Positions 1 through 9,983 of a stretch of DNA of 64,000 nucleotides are shown here, in pieces. Numbering within the stretch: the first letter of the stretch is position 1; every line of letters starts with the position of its first letter. Under the pieces are notes generated by a model, which saw only the letters and a program-made list of their open reading frames with translations, had not been told where the DNA came from and made no database searches. A program made the position numbers and the translations under genes. Origin of the DNA: Gilliamella mensalis (lineage in GTDB: Bacteria; Pseudomonadota; Gammaproteobacteria; Enterobacterales; Orbaceae); contig NZ_FMWR01000012.1 in the NCBI RefSeq assembly GCF_900103085.1, positions 45,987 to 109,986 of the forward strand, given 5' to 3'.

Positions 1-147
1 TAAAATCAATGTTCTTTCTGAGCGTTTTTTATTAAAAAAACACTCACCTTCATGGCAATTCTGACTAATTTGTAGGTTTGGTTTCCGTATATTGTTGTTA
101 AGCCGTTATAATAGCGATTATTTGATTTTGGATAAAATAGGACAATT

Positions 148-1110
148 GTGCAAACCTCATTAAAAAAGCCCCAATTACATTGCCGAAACAAACATCACAA
201 TGGTTATGATTTTGCAAACCTCATCAAAGTACTGCCTGAACTGTCTTTATATGTAAAGCAGAATCTATATGGCAATTTGTCGATCGATTTTGCCGATCCG
301 CTGGCGGTTAAAATGTTAAATAAAGCCTTGTTATTTAGGTTTTATCAGGTGAATTATTGGGATATTCCAGATGGTTATTTATGCCCCCCCATTCCTGGTC
401 GAGCGGATTATATTCACTATTTAGCCGATTTATTGGCGCAAGACAATCAAAATAACATTCCGGCAGGTAAGCAAATTCGTGTTTTAGATATCGGTATTGG
501 CGCTAATGTCATTTACCCAATTATTGGACGGGCTGAATATGGCTGGGCGTTTGTCGGTAGCGATATTAATCCTACCGCCATTAAAGCCGCATCGTTAATT
601 TGCCAATCTAATCGTATGTTGAATGGGGCAGTGCAGTGCCGTTTGCAAAAAGACAGTACGGCGATTTTTAAGCATATTATTAAACCTAACGAATTTTACA
701 TGCTAACACTGTGCAATCCGCCTTTCCATGCTTCGGCACAAGATGCGTTAGCAAGTACACGAAAAAAACTAACCAATTTGGGTAAGTTAACCAATCCAAA
801 TCAAAAAGCCGTTCTTAACTTTGGAGGACAACATGCCGAACTGTGGTGTCAAGGTGGTGAAAGTACTTTTATTACTAATATGATTAACGAAAGTGTCGCA
901 TTTAAACATCAATGTTTGTGGTTTACTTCGTTAGTGTCTAAAAAATCCTCATTGGATTTGATAAAAAAACAGCTAGCAGCGGTTAGGGTGACTGATAGTA
1001 AAATTGTGCCCATGGCTCAAGGGCAGAAAGTAAGCCGATTTGTAGCGTGGAGTTTTTTTAGTCAAGAAGATAGACAGAAATGCATAAAAAACACTCAGGT
1101 AGATATTTGA
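148..1110 (+). CDS. rlmF: 23S rRNA (adenine-1618 N6)-methyltransferase RlmF
   Basis: SAM-dependent methyltransferase that adds N6-methyl to A1618 of 23S rRNA. The 320-residue protein opens with the family's RN-x-HxxGYDF segment, has a glycine-rich SAM-binding strand (VLDIGIGANVIYP) near residues 112-124, and has the catalytic NPPF motif of N6-adenine methyltransferases at residues 190-193. The start is GTG at 148; no in-frame ATG lies nearby upstream. It stands alone, with about 285 bases before dld. Family identity is clear; the specific target base is taken from the family. Confidence 0.93.
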   Translation: MQTSLKKPQLHCRNKHHNGYDFANLIKVLPELSLYVKQNLYGNLSIDFADPLAVKMLNKALLFRFYQVNYWDIPDGYLCPPIPGRADYIHYLADLLAQDNQNNIPAGKQIRVLDIGIGANVIYPIIGRAEYGWAFVGSDINPTAIKAASLICQSNRMLNGAVQCRLQKDSTAIFKHIIKPNEFYMLTLCNPPFHASAQDALASTRKKLTNLGKLTNPNQKAVLNFGGQHAELWCQGGESTFITNMINESVAFKHQCLWFTSLVSKKSSLDLIKKQLAAVRVTDSKIVPMAQGQKVSRFVAWSFFSQEDRQKCIKNTQVDI

Positions 1111-1395
1111 TTTTATTGAATTTTTTATTTTGTGTTTTCAATGATTTTATAAATAATTCAAAGGTTTGCTATTGATGACTATTCTTTTTTAACGATTGAT
1201 AGTATAAACCTATCTTTGTTGTTTTTATTCATAAATTAGTTTCTTTTTTTTTATATTTAATTGTTTATATTAATAAAATATAACGCCTGTAGTCTCGTTG
1301 CTGGCTAAAAATTGCATAGTAAATTGTAGGTGATTCGATTAAGATGTATTGATTATAAAATCACCAGTACCATTTAACATTGCAAAGGACCCCCT

Positions 1396-3093
1396 ATGAA
1401 TAGCAACAAATCAGCTATATTTATTAAGAAGTTACAAGAAATTGTTGGTGCTAAACACACTTTAACCGATCCAGCGCGCACGTTACCTTACCGCCAAGGG
1501 ATTCGCTTTGGCGAAGGCGATGCGTTAGCTGTTGTTTTACCCGGGACGTTAGTCGAGCAGTGGCTGGTTTTAAAAGCCTGTGTGGAAGCGGATATTATTG
1601 TTATTACTCAATCAGCCAATACGGGGTTAACTGGTGGCTCTACGCCTGATGGTAATGATTATGATCGTCCTATTGTTATTGTCAGTACCCGTCGATTAGA
1701 TGGCATTAAAGTGATTGAAAATGGTGAGCAAGTTGTTTGCTTGCCAGGTAGCACACTCTTTCGTTTAGAAAAGGAATTAAAAAAATATCATCGTGGACCG
1801 CATTCGGTCATTGGCTCATCTTGCATTGGTGCTTCTGTTATGGGAGGGGTCTGTAATAATTCAGGGGGGGCACTTATTCAGCGCGGACCTGCGTATACGC
1901 AAATGGCTGTGTTTGCACAATTAGACCAGCAAGGACAATTGCGCTTAGTGAATCATTTAGGGATTGAACTGGGGGATGATCCAGAAACGATTTTACAGAA
2001 CTTACAAAATCATAACTATACCGATAAAGATATTAGACGAGATGCTGGTTTAGGGCATGATCATCATTATTGTGATCATGTTCGTGAAATTGATGCTAAT
2101 ACGCCTGCTCGCTTTAATGCTGATCCCGCTCGTCATTACGAAGCATCAGGCAGTGCAGGGCGCTTAATGGTTTTTGCAGTGCGTCTTGATACATTCCCGT
2201 TAGAGAAAAAATCAGTTGTATTTTATATTGGCACTAATAATATTGAAGAATTAAATGGTATTCGTCGCCATATTTTAGGGCAGTTTAAAACCTTGCCTGT
2301 GTCGGGCGAATATATGCACCGTGTGGCTTTTGATATTGCCGCTATATATGGAAAACCGACCTTTTTAGCCATTAAAAAGTTAGGTACTGATATGATGCCT
2401 CGTATGTTCGTTTTTAAAAACATTGTTGATCGTGTTACGGCGAAAATTCCATTCTTTCCTAAAAATTTTTCAGATAGGTTTTCTATCTTCGCCTGCAAAT
2501 TTTTACCTAATCATTTACCAAAGTCATTGCGTGATTATCGTGATCGTTATGAACATCATCTTATTTTAAAAATGGCGGATGATGGGATTGCTGAAGCTGA
2601 GGCTTTTTTGAAAGACTATTTTCAAAATAAAAATGGTAATTATTTTTTGTGTAATGAAAAAGAAGCCGAAGCGGCAATGTTACACCGTTTTGCGGCAGCG
2701 GGGGCTGCAACTTCTTACCGAAATGTACATAGCAAAACCGTGGAAAATATTGTTGCATTAGATATTGCACTAAGGCGTAATGATACCGATTGGTTTGAAA
2801 CACTGCCACAAAACATTGATCAAAACTTTATTTACAAAATGTATTATGGGCATTTTTTCTGTTATGTGTTTCATCAAGATTATATTGCTAAAAAAGGAGT
2901 AGATTGCGATAAAGTTAAGGAGGATATTTTAGCATTGCTTGATCAGCGTGGCGCGCAATACCCTGCTGAGCACAATGTGGGGCATTTGTATCACGCCAAT
3001 GCAGATCTGAAAAAATTCTATCAAGAGCTTGATCCCACAAACAGTCTTAATCCGGGCATAGGTAAAACATCTAAGAAGAAAAATTGGACTTAA
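1396..3093 (+). CDS. dld: Quinone-dependent D-lactate dehydrogenase
   Basis: Membrane-peripheral flavoenzyme oxidising D-lactate to pyruvate and passing electrons to quinone. The 565-residue length is close to E. coli Dld. The N-terminal half is a PCMH-type FAD-binding domain with the TQSANTGLTGGSTP segment (about residues 75-88) and the SSCIGASVMGGVCNNSGG stretch. The C-terminal half is the Dld membrane-binding and substrate domain, with the conserved EHNVGHLYHA segment near the end. The purine-rich AAAGGA a few bases before the ATG is a plausible ribosome site. Monocistronic; the strand changes after it, to mutS. Confidence 0.95.
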   Translation: MNSNKSAIFIKKLQEIVGAKHTLTDPARTLPYRQGIRFGEGDALAVVLPGTLVEQWLVLKACVEADIIVITQSANTGLTGGSTPDGNDYDRPIVIVSTRRLDGIKVIENGEQVVCLPGSTLFRLEKELKKYHRGPHSVIGSSCIGASVMGGVCNNSGGALIQRGPAYTQMAVFAQLDQQGQLRLVNHLGIELGDDPETILQNLQNHNYTDKDIRRDAGLGHDHHYCDHVREIDANTPARFNADPARHYEASGSAGRLMVFAVRLDTFPLEKKSVVFYIGTNNIEELNGIRRHILGQFKTLPVSGEYMHRVAFDIAAIYGKPTFLAIKKLGTDMMPRMFVFKNIVDRVTAKIPFFPKNFSDRFSIFACKFLPNHLPKSLRDYRDRYEHHLILKMADDGIAEAEAFLKDYFQNKNGNYFLCNEKEAEAAMLHRFAAAGAATSYRNVHSKTVENIVALDIALRRNDTDWFETLPQNIDQNFIYKMYYGHFFCYVFHQDYIAKKGVDCDKVKEDILALLDQRGAQYPAEHNVGHLYHANADLKKFYQELDPTNSLNPGIGKTSKKKNWT

Positions 3094-3241
3094 TGCATGG
3101 TTGAGTAGCGTTAAATTTTAGACATCAAGTATTGAAATTTAACCACCAGAAAATACTATCTGACGGTATTTTATTGATCAACACCTGTGAATTTTTTTAG
3201 ATGGATAATAACGCGATACAACAGTTATTGCGTTATTAAAA

Positions 3242-5800
3242 TCATAGTAATTTTTTTAATTGATATAACATCTCTAATGCTTGTTTTGGTGTTAAAGCAT
3301 CGGGATCGATCTGTTTTAACGCTTCTTCTACCTCTGACGGTTCAGGCTTGTCGATCAAAGAAAGTTGCGATTTATCAACGCCACTGTTAGCTGACTGTTT
3401 TGATATTATTTCAAGCTCTTTCAATTTTTGTTTAGCTCGTTTTAATACAGCCTTAGGTACACCTGCAAGCCCTGCCACAGCAATACCAAAACTTTTACTT
3501 GCAGCACCTTCAGAAACTTCATGAATAAAAGCAACGTTGTTATCATGTTCAATGGCATCAAAGTGGACGTTATAAACGCCTTGCATATGTTCTGGTAACT
3601 GGGTTAATTCAAAATAATGGGTTGCAAAAAGCGTCATTGATTTTATTTGATTGGCTAAATTCTCAGCACAGGCCCAAGCTAAAGAAAGCCCATCATACGT
3701 TGAAGTGCCTCGACCTATTTCATCCATTAAAACAAGGCTTTGTTCTGTAGCATTATGCATAATGTTGGCCGTTTCGGTCATTTCGACCATAAAGGTAGAA
3801 CGACCAGATGCCAAATCATCAGAGGCACCAATTCGGGTAAAAATGCGATCAACAGGCCCAATTACTGCTTTAGATGCAGGGACAAAACTACCAATATAAG
3901 ACAGTAGTACAATTAAGGCCGCTTGGCGCATATAGGTACTTTTACCACCCATATTTGGGCCAGTAATAATTAACATTCGCCTATTTGGCAATAGTGATAA
4001 TGAATTTGCAATAAATGGTGTTTGCAAAACTTGCTCAATTACCACATGTCGTCCATCTTTAATTTCTATACCGGAATTGGTTGATAGTGTCGGTTTTTGG
4101 TAGTTAAGGGTTAATGCCCGTTCCGCTAGATTGGTAAGCACATCAAGTTCGGCAATAGCCTCAGCGCTGATTTGCATATCGGCTAGATCTGGCATTAATA
4201 GATCAAAAAGCTGTTCGTAAAGTTGCTTTTCAAGTGCTAAGGCTCGCCCTTTAGAGGTGAGTACTTTATCTTCGTACTCTTTAAGCTCAGGGATGATATA
4301 TCGTTCAACATTTTTCAGCGTTTGACGGCGAGTATAATGAATTGGCGCTAAATGGCTTTGTCCGCGACTTATTTGAATATAGTAACCATGCACTGCATTA
4401 AATCCGACTTTTAACGTATCAATGCCAAGTGTTTCACGCTCTCGGATTTCAAGCTGTTCTAAATAATTGGTTGCCCCATCAGCTAAACTTCGCAATTCGT
4501 CTAGTTCTGCATTATACCCGCTGGCGATCACGCCACCATCACGAATAATTACGGGGGGTGCTTCGACAATAGCGCGAGTTAATAGATTGGCGAGGTTTTC
4601 AAATTGATTTATCTTGGCACGCAAGCCAATTAATGCGGGGGAGGTTAGGTAACTCAATAGTTTTTGTAATTGCGGTAGCAGATTATAAGCATCACGCAAA
4701 CGGGCAAAATCACGAGGACGAGCGGTACGCAGTGCCAGCCTTGCTAAAATACGTTCTAAATCACCAATTTGCTTTAATAACGGATTAACATCATCAATAT
4801 AATTTTGTAATTCACTAATCGCTTGTTGTCGATTTTGTAATATTGCCAAATTACGGATTGGTGAGTGCAACCAACGTTTAAGCATTCGGCTACCCATTGG
4901 TGTTTGGGTTTTATCAAGAATTTCAGCAACAGTATTTTGTGTTCCACCCGTTAGGTTTTCGGTGATTTCCAAATTACGGCGAGTTGCAGCATCTAGCACG
5001 ACAAAGTCAATTGTCGATTGCTTAATAATGGAACGTATATGGGGCAGAGCGGTGCGCTGGGTATCTTTAACATATTGTAATAAGCAACCTGCTGCACATA
5101 GTGCATAATTGCACGTATCTACACCAAATCCAACTAAATCATTGGTGCCAAATTGCAAATTAAGCTGTTGTTTTGCCGTTTCAAGATCAAAGTCCCATTG
5201 TGGACGACGGCGCAGACCATGGCGATGTTCAATTAATGGCATGGATTGAAATTCTTCGGGATATAGCAATTCAACAGGGCTTGTACGTTGCAGTTCAGCT
5301 TGCATTGCTTCGAAGTTATCACATTCAAAAACATAAAAGCGACCAGAACTAATATCAAGTGTGGCATAACCATAATGGTTTTTATGTTGCCAGATTGAGG
5401 CAAGTAAATTATCTTTGCGATCTTCTAGTAATAATTCGTCACTGACTGTGCCCGGAGTAACAATACGAACAACTTTACGTTCAACTGGCCCTTTGGTTGT
5501 TGCTGGATCGCCTATTTGTTCACAAATAGCCACCGATTCACCCAGTGAGATTAACTTGGCTAAATAACTTTCAACCGCATGATACGGCACCCCCGCCATA
5601 GGAATCGGTTCACCATTTGACGAGCCACGCTTTGTGAGCGAAATATCTAAAAGCTGCGAGGCACGCTTGGCATCATCATAAAACATCTCATAAAAATCAC
5701 CCATGCGATAAAAAAGCAAAATATCAGGGTTTTCAGCTTTAAGTTTTAAATACTGTTGCATCATTGGTGTGTGGTTAGTTAAGTTTTCGTCTTTAATCAT
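3242..5800 (-). CDS. mutS: DNA mismatch repair protein MutS
   Basis: Recognises mismatches and small loops and starts methyl-directed repair with MutL. At 852 residues it has the usual MutS layout. Mismatch-binding domain I carries the [11 protein letters not shown] motif near the N-terminus (Phe-x-Glu reader). Connector, lever and clamp domains follow. The C-terminal ABC ATPase has Walker [10 protein letters not shown] from residue 614 and the [12 protein letters not shown] Walker B/signature segment. The start at 5800 fits the family N-terminus ([12 protein letters not shown]), though the ribosome site in front is weak. Intact, so the strain should not be a mutS mutator. Confidence 0.97.
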   Translation of the reverse strand: MIKDENLTNHTPMMQQYLKLKAENPDILLFYRMGDFYEMFYDDAKRASQLLDISLTKRGSSNGEPIPMAGVPYHAVESYLAKLISLGESVAICEQIGDPATTKGPVERKVVRIVTPGTVSDELLLEDRKDNLLASIWQHKNHYGYATLDISSGRFYVFECDNFEAMQAELQRTSPVELLYPEEFQSMPLIEHRHGLRRRPQWDFDLETAKQQLNLQFGTNDLVGFGVDTCNYALCAAGCLLQYVKDTQRTALPHIRSIIKQSTIDFVVLDAATRRNLEITENLTGGTQNTVAEILDKTQTPMGSRMLKRWLHSPIRNLAILQNRQQAISELQNYIDDVNPLLKQIGDLERILARLALRTARPRDFARLRDAYNLLPQLQKLLSYLTSPALIGLRAKINQFENLANLLTRAIVEAPPVIIRDGGVIASGYNAELDELRSLADGATNYLEQLEIRERETLGIDTLKVGFNAVHGYYIQISRGQSHLAPIHYTRRQTLKNVERYIIPELKEYEDKVLTSKGRALALEKQLYEQLFDLLMPDLADMQISAEAIAELDVLTNLAERALTLNYQKPTLSTNSGIEIKDGRHVVIEQVLQTPFIANSLSLLPNRRMLIITGPNMGGKSTYMRQAALIVLLSYIGSFVPASKAVIGPVDRIFTRIGASDDLASGRSTFMVEMTETANIMHNATEQSLVLMDEIGRGTSTYDGLSLAWACAENLANQIKSMTLFATHYFELTQLPEHMQGVYNVHFDAIEHDNNVAFIHEVSEGAASKSFGIAVAGLAGVPKAVLKRAKQKLKELEIISKQSANSGVDKSQLSLIDKPEPSEVEEALKQIDPDALTPKQALEMLYQLKKLL

Positions 5801-6011
5801 GGTGATATTTCTATATATTGTTTTATTTCAATTGGTTATTATTTAATGCTTATCTTATTAAGTATCATCAATTCTCATAAAATCACACTTAAACGCAATT
5901 ATTGGTATGACTAAAAGTATGAATTAATGGTTTTTGTGGTATAACTAACTGGTCATACTAATGTGACTGATCCATTATAACCGATTATTGTTTTGTAGCA
6001 GAGGCAATTTT

Positions 6012-6487
6012 ATGTCAACAACCGAACAAAAGGTGTTATCTTACCAAGCCATACTCAAGATGAAACCTAATGATAAAGCACTAACCGATATTAAAGAAAA
6101 CAGGGGTTGAGTGTTCAAAAACAGGAACAAGAAACGACAGCTTTTACTATACAAGCTATGATCGATCTAATTATGTCTATTTATTCATATTCCCCATTAC
6201 ATGTAAACCACTATATCAAAAGAAATTAACCGAATATAATTGGTGTTTATGAAGAGATAATGGAATGCTAAATATACCACATTGGTCACCTCATGATTTA
6301 CGACGCATTGTACGCACAGGATTATCTCGATTACAATGTCCGAGTGAGGTCGCTACGGCTGTATTAGGGCATTCACGTAAAGGTATTGAAGGTACTTATT
6401 CTATATAGTTATGATAATGAGTGTAGAGAATGGTTACAAAAGTGGGGCGATTATTTAGATGAATTACTGCAAAATTCAAAGTAAGAA
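6012..6487 (+). pseudogene. Tyrosine integrase remnant
   Basis: Broken phage/island integrase. From ATG 6012 the frame reads like an integrase N-terminal arm-binding domain (MKPNDKALTDIKENRG) and hits a stop; a second frame then continues with CSKTGTRND..FYYTSYDR. From 6265 a third piece encodes the C-terminal catalytic part: HDLRR (catalytic Arg), GHS (His) and GTY (Tyr nucleophile), followed by a one-base frameshift near 6400 after which YDNECREWLQKWGDYLD resumes. Most of the usual roughly 400 residues between the two ends is gone. Relic of a mobile element that also brought the Fic gene. Confidence 0.8.
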
Positions 6488-6499
6488 AGGATATTTATA

Positions 6500-7194
6500 A
6501 TGAGCAAATATTCATCACCTTATAATATTACGCCTGCAATTGTAAATTCTATTTCTGAAATAAGTGAATTATTAGGGCATTGGTCTACAACAGGTAAGCT
6601 TGCATCACCACAACTACGTAAAGAAAACCGTATCAGAACTATTCAAGCATCTTTAGCAATTGAGCATAATAGTTTATCCATAGAACAAGTTACCGCTATT
6701 ATGGATGGTAAGCATGTTTTAGTTCCTGTGGCGATGTTCAGGAAGTTCGTAATGCAATACTTGCTTATGAAAGACTTCTACAATGGAATAGTGGCAATAT
6801 AAAACATTTTCAACAAGCACATAAGCTACTTACTAAAGGTTTAGTTGAATATTCAGTGAATTGGCGTAGTTGTGGTGTTGGGATCTATCGAAAAAATCAG
6901 CTTATTCATATGGCTCCTCAGGCTGATCGTGTACCAATATTAATGCAGTCGTTTTTTGATTGGTTACATCAGACAGATATTCATCCTTTAATTAAAATTA
7001 CTCAAACAGCTAAAAATATATTAAAGATACTAAAAAATGATTCAACTGCAACTATCACCGATCTATCAGCACAATTAGGTGTGAGCACTAGAACGATTGA
7101 ACGTAATCTCAAACAGCTTCAGGAGCAAGGATTATTAAAACGTTTAGGTAGTGCGACTAAAGCTGGTTATTGGAGTGTTGTTTCTTTAGAATAA
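6500..7194 (+). pseudogene. Fic-family protein pseudogene, catalytic core deleted
   Basis: Remnant of a Fic domain protein (enzymes that AMPylate or otherwise modify protein side chains). The N-terminal part (SPYNITPAIVNSISEISELLG, RKENRIRTIQASLAIE) and a C-terminal winged-helix (TITDLSAQLGVSTRTIERNLKQLQ) are recognisable. A frameshift near 6730 moves the frame to DVQEVRNAILAYERLLQWN, which then runs to 7194. The text passes straight from DWLHQTDIHPLIK to TAKNILKILKN, so the segment that normally holds the HPFxxGNGR active site has been deleted. The inhibitory-helix-like SLAIEHNSLS (usually EGN) is also altered. It cannot be active. Confidence 0.8.
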
Positions 7195-7221
7195 TTAATG
7201 TAGCTGCCATATCTGATACTT

Positions 7222-7297
7222 ATGATAAGGCATCAGTTTTGTGTTTTATGTATATTCATTACCGTCGTTTATTCAAAATAACAGTAAATAACGCGAG
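7222..7297. repeat. Dispersed repeat, copy A
   Basis: About 75 bases matching 54636-54706 with a few substitutions and small gaps. Shared blocks include TTTATGTATATTCA and ACGCGAG. An imperfect dyad (TTACCGT at 7259-7265 with ACAGTAA at 7281-7287) sits inside. Lies just after the Fic remnant. Confidence 0.6.
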
Positions 7298-7329
7298 AAT
7301 ATTTCGTTGTGTTTTATTTATCAATTAAT

Positions 7330-7369
7330 TGGAAATTAAACGCAGTCTTACTCATATTAAGTAAGACTG
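7330..7369 (-). terminator. Probable terminator of fabA
   Basis: Perfect 9-bp stem (CAGTCTTAC at 7343-7351 with GTAAGACTG at 7361-7369, 9-base loop), 15 bases beyond the fabA stop. It is followed on the minus strand by a modest T-rich stretch. Confidence 0.55.
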
Positions 7370-7383
7370 ACAAGAGGTAGTGA

Positions 7384-7905
7384 TTAAAAAGCGTTGGTAT
7401 CTTTGAATAAACCTACTTTTAAATCAGATGCTTGGTAAATTAGTTTTCCATCAACAAAAACTTCACCATCACCAATACCCATAATCAATTTACGATTAAT
7501 TACGCGTTTAAAATGGATTTTATAAGTCACTTTTTTATTGGTTGGTAATACTTGTCCGGTGAATTTAACCTCACCAACACCTAAAGCTCGTCCTTTACCT
7601 TTGCCGCCAATCCAACCTAAATAAAATCCCACTAGTTGCCACATAGCGTCAAGTCCAAGGCAGCCAGGCATAACTGGATCGTTTTTAAAATGACATTTAA
7701 AAAACCATAAATCAGAATTAATATCAAGTTCTGCCTCGACAAAACCTTTGCCAAAATTACCACCGCTTTCATTCATATCGATAACACGATCCATCATTAA
7801 CATTAAATCAGATGGTAATGGTGGTCCATCGTGGCCAAATAGTTCATTATTTCCTGATTTAATTAAATCAGCTTTATCGTACGATGATTTACGTTCAAAT
7901 GTCAT
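7384..7905 (-). CDS. fabA: 3-hydroxydecanoyl-ACP dehydratase/isomerase FabA
   Basis: Bifunctional dehydratase and trans-2/cis-3 isomerase that introduces the double bond for unsaturated fatty acids. The 173-residue hot-dog fold protein has the active-site [20 protein letters not shown] segment with the catalytic His and Asp. It lies downstream of lonH on the same strand, the order seen in E. coli (ycbZ-fabA), with a gap of about 115 bases that may hold its own promoter. Complete. Confidence 0.97.
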   Translation of the reverse strand: MTFERKSSYDKADLIKSGNNELFGHDGPPLPSDLMLMMDRVIDMNESGGNFGKGFVEAELDINSDLWFFKCHFKNDPVMPGCLGLDAMWQLVGFYLGWIGGKGKGRALGVGEVKFTGQVLPTNKKVTYKIHFKRVINRKLIMGIGDGEVFVDGKLIYQASDLKVGLFKDTNAF

Positions 7906-8021
7906 AAAAAAACCTTTTATTTTATGTAAATTAAAACATGTTTTGAAAAATTAAAAGTTACCTAGCGTCCTTTTTTATTCCATAATGAATAAAATTTTGG
8001 ACTAAAGTTTATTGGGTATTG

Positions 8022-9794
8022 TTACTTTTTGCAATATTTTTGCCATTTACTTAGCCAACTATCTTGTTTTTTGTCTTGTAATAATGCCGCTTGCATACGC
8101 GCATGAATTAATTGGTAAAGGTTGATACTACTTTTATCTTTATAAGGAATCCCCGTGAGCAAATAAAGCGCATCGGCAATATGTTCAACTGTCCAGATTG
8201 AAAACTTCTGTTGTTCGATAGCTTCAATAACTTCATCACTTAAACTTAAATGGCGCTGATTTGTGGCGGGTATGATTACTCCTTGTGCACCTGTTAAACC
8301 TTGATGCTGACAAACAGCAAAAAATCCTTCAATTTTTTCATTCACTCCACCAATTGCTTGAACATGACCAAATTGATCCACTGAACCAGTTATAGCTAAT
8401 TGCTGATCGATAGGTTGCTGGGATAACGCGCTAATGATTGCACAAAGCCCTGCCAGCGAAGCACTGTCACCATCAATTTCGTTGTAGGACTGTTCAAATA
8501 CTAAAGAAGTTGAAAAAGGTAATTGGTGATGAATCGCAAATTCCGACATAATAAATGCTTGCATTATCATCATGCCTTTTGAATGAATGTTGCCGGCTAA
8601 TTCTGTTTTGCGTTCAATATCAATTAGCTCACCATCGCCAAAATGGATAAGGCAACTTAAACGTGTTGGTTCACCGATAGCCCTTGGATGTCCCGGGTAT
8701 TCAATGACTGATAAGCCATTTATTTGACCAACGACTTGATCTTTAGTGTTAATCATTATCTGATTGCTAAAAATCTCATCGTGTAGTCGCTCGTGCAAAT
8801 AATTTTCTTGCCATGATTTTTGTTTTATAGCCGTTGTGATCGCTGATTCGTCAATTACACTATTTTTCATAAAATGAGTCGCATTGACTAATAGCGAATT
8901 AATCCAGTCGACCGAAAGTGGTAGGTAATATTGATCACCAGTATAGCGTGTTGCTTCTTTGTAAATTTTTGCAAAAGCTGAGGTATCAATATCGGGTAAT
9001 TGCTGTTTATGGGCAATAAATTTTAAATAGTTAATCCAGTGTTCAAATTGTTCGGGTGCTTTGATCTGTAATTCATTTTCAAATTCAGTATAAATAGATG
9101 TTGAATAAAATTCAGGTTCGAAATCTTGTAATTCGGCTAAACTTAATCTATCCCCGACCAAAATGACACGTAAATCAAGTGGCATAGGCGGAATAGATAA
9201 AGGTAAAGGATGAGATTCATCAGCTGAAATCCACTCAAATTCTTGTTTTATTACCATTTGCTTTAGCTTTGTCCATAGCGATGGTTGGCTAAGGAGAGAG
9301 CGAAGACCTAAAATTAAAACGCCACCATTAGCACGATGAACCAGTCCTGCTTGTAATTTTATTGGACCATTTTCTGGTTGTCTAACACAACCAAAAAGTT
9401 TTTCAGCATCAATAGAAGATGCAAATAAACAATTATCTTGAGCTGCAAAATTATCTTGTTTGCTTTTTGCTTCGGTTAGTGTAATTTTGTTTTCACTAAA
9501 AAAATAACTGTAACCCAGTGGGGATGAAGGTAAATCACATTTAATGGCATGCTGGAATAAATCAAAAAAGAGTTCGCTTTCAGATGCCTTAAGCAACATA
9601 AAACGTGGACTATAACATACTCTTTTGTTGGGACATAATAGTGACAAGGCAGAGGCGACACGAGGTTGCCACATAAGTAAATGTTCTGATTTTTCTGACG
9701 CTAATACTGTTGAAGTATTAGTTGTGTTTCTGTGTTTAGAAAAATAAGATAAATCAGGTTGGATCTGTTGTGCGTTGAGTTGTGTAATGGCCAA
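8022..9794 (-). CDS. lonH: Lon-like protease LonH (YcbZ)
   Basis: Lon-family Ser-Lys protease related to E. coli YcbZ. The 590-residue protein has an N-terminal degenerate AAA-type region (LVHRANGGVLILGLRSLL) and a C-terminal Lon protease domain. The catalytic Ser is in NEIDGDSASLAGLCA and the catalytic Lys in GGVNEKIEGFF. No canonical Walker A was found, consistent with the YcbZ subgroup. Upstream neighbour of fabA. Substrates are not evident from sequence. Confidence 0.88.
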   Translation of the reverse strand: MAITQLNAQQIQPDLSYFSKHRNTTNTSTVLASEKSEHLLMWQPRVASALSLLCPNKRVCYSPRFMLLKASESELFFDLFQHAIKCDLPSSPLGYSYFFSENKITLTEAKSKQDNFAAQDNCLFASSIDAEKLFGCVRQPENGPIKLQAGLVHRANGGVLILGLRSLLSQPSLWTKLKQMVIKQEFEWISADESHPLPLSIPPMPLDLRVILVGDRLSLAELQDFEPEFYSTSIYTEFENELQIKAPEQFEHWINYLKFIAHKQQLPDIDTSAFAKIYKEATRYTGDQYYLPLSVDWINSLLVNATHFMKNSVIDESAITTAIKQKSWQENYLHERLHDEIFSNQIMINTKDQVVGQINGLSVIEYPGHPRAIGEPTRLSCLIHFGDGELIDIERKTELAGNIHSKGMMIMQAFIMSEFAIHHQLPFSTSLVFEQSYNEIDGDSASLAGLCAIISALSQQPIDQQLAITGSVDQFGHVQAIGGVNEKIEGFFAVCQHQGLTGAQGVIIPATNQRHLSLSDEVIEAIEQQKFSIWTVEHIADALYLLTGIPYKDKSSINLYQLIHARMQAALLQDKKQDSWLSKWQKYCKK

Positions 9795-9983
9795 AATTAT
9801 TGTCTTTTTGTTAGCTTATTTCATCTTGAAATTATAACAAGTATCCGATGTATCGCCAACAGATTACCAAAATCTTTATGCTAACGAATAAAAAAATTAC
9901 AGAAAGATTTTTTAAAATCAGGTAAACTAAGCCAAACCCTATTGTTTATTTAACTTCACTATCACCATTATCAACGACTAAAC

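Noticed and set aside
2223-2809. Open frames on the minus strand inside dld
   Set aside because: Shadows of the dld coding frame; no ribosome sites or family likeness.
3187-3390. 67-codon frame overlapping the end of mutS
   Set aside because: Mostly antisense to mutS, no ribosome site.
5801-6011. Possible tRNA gene serving as integration site of the broken integrase
   Set aside because: No cloverleaf, acceptor stem or T-loop GTTCRA could be found in the flanking bases.
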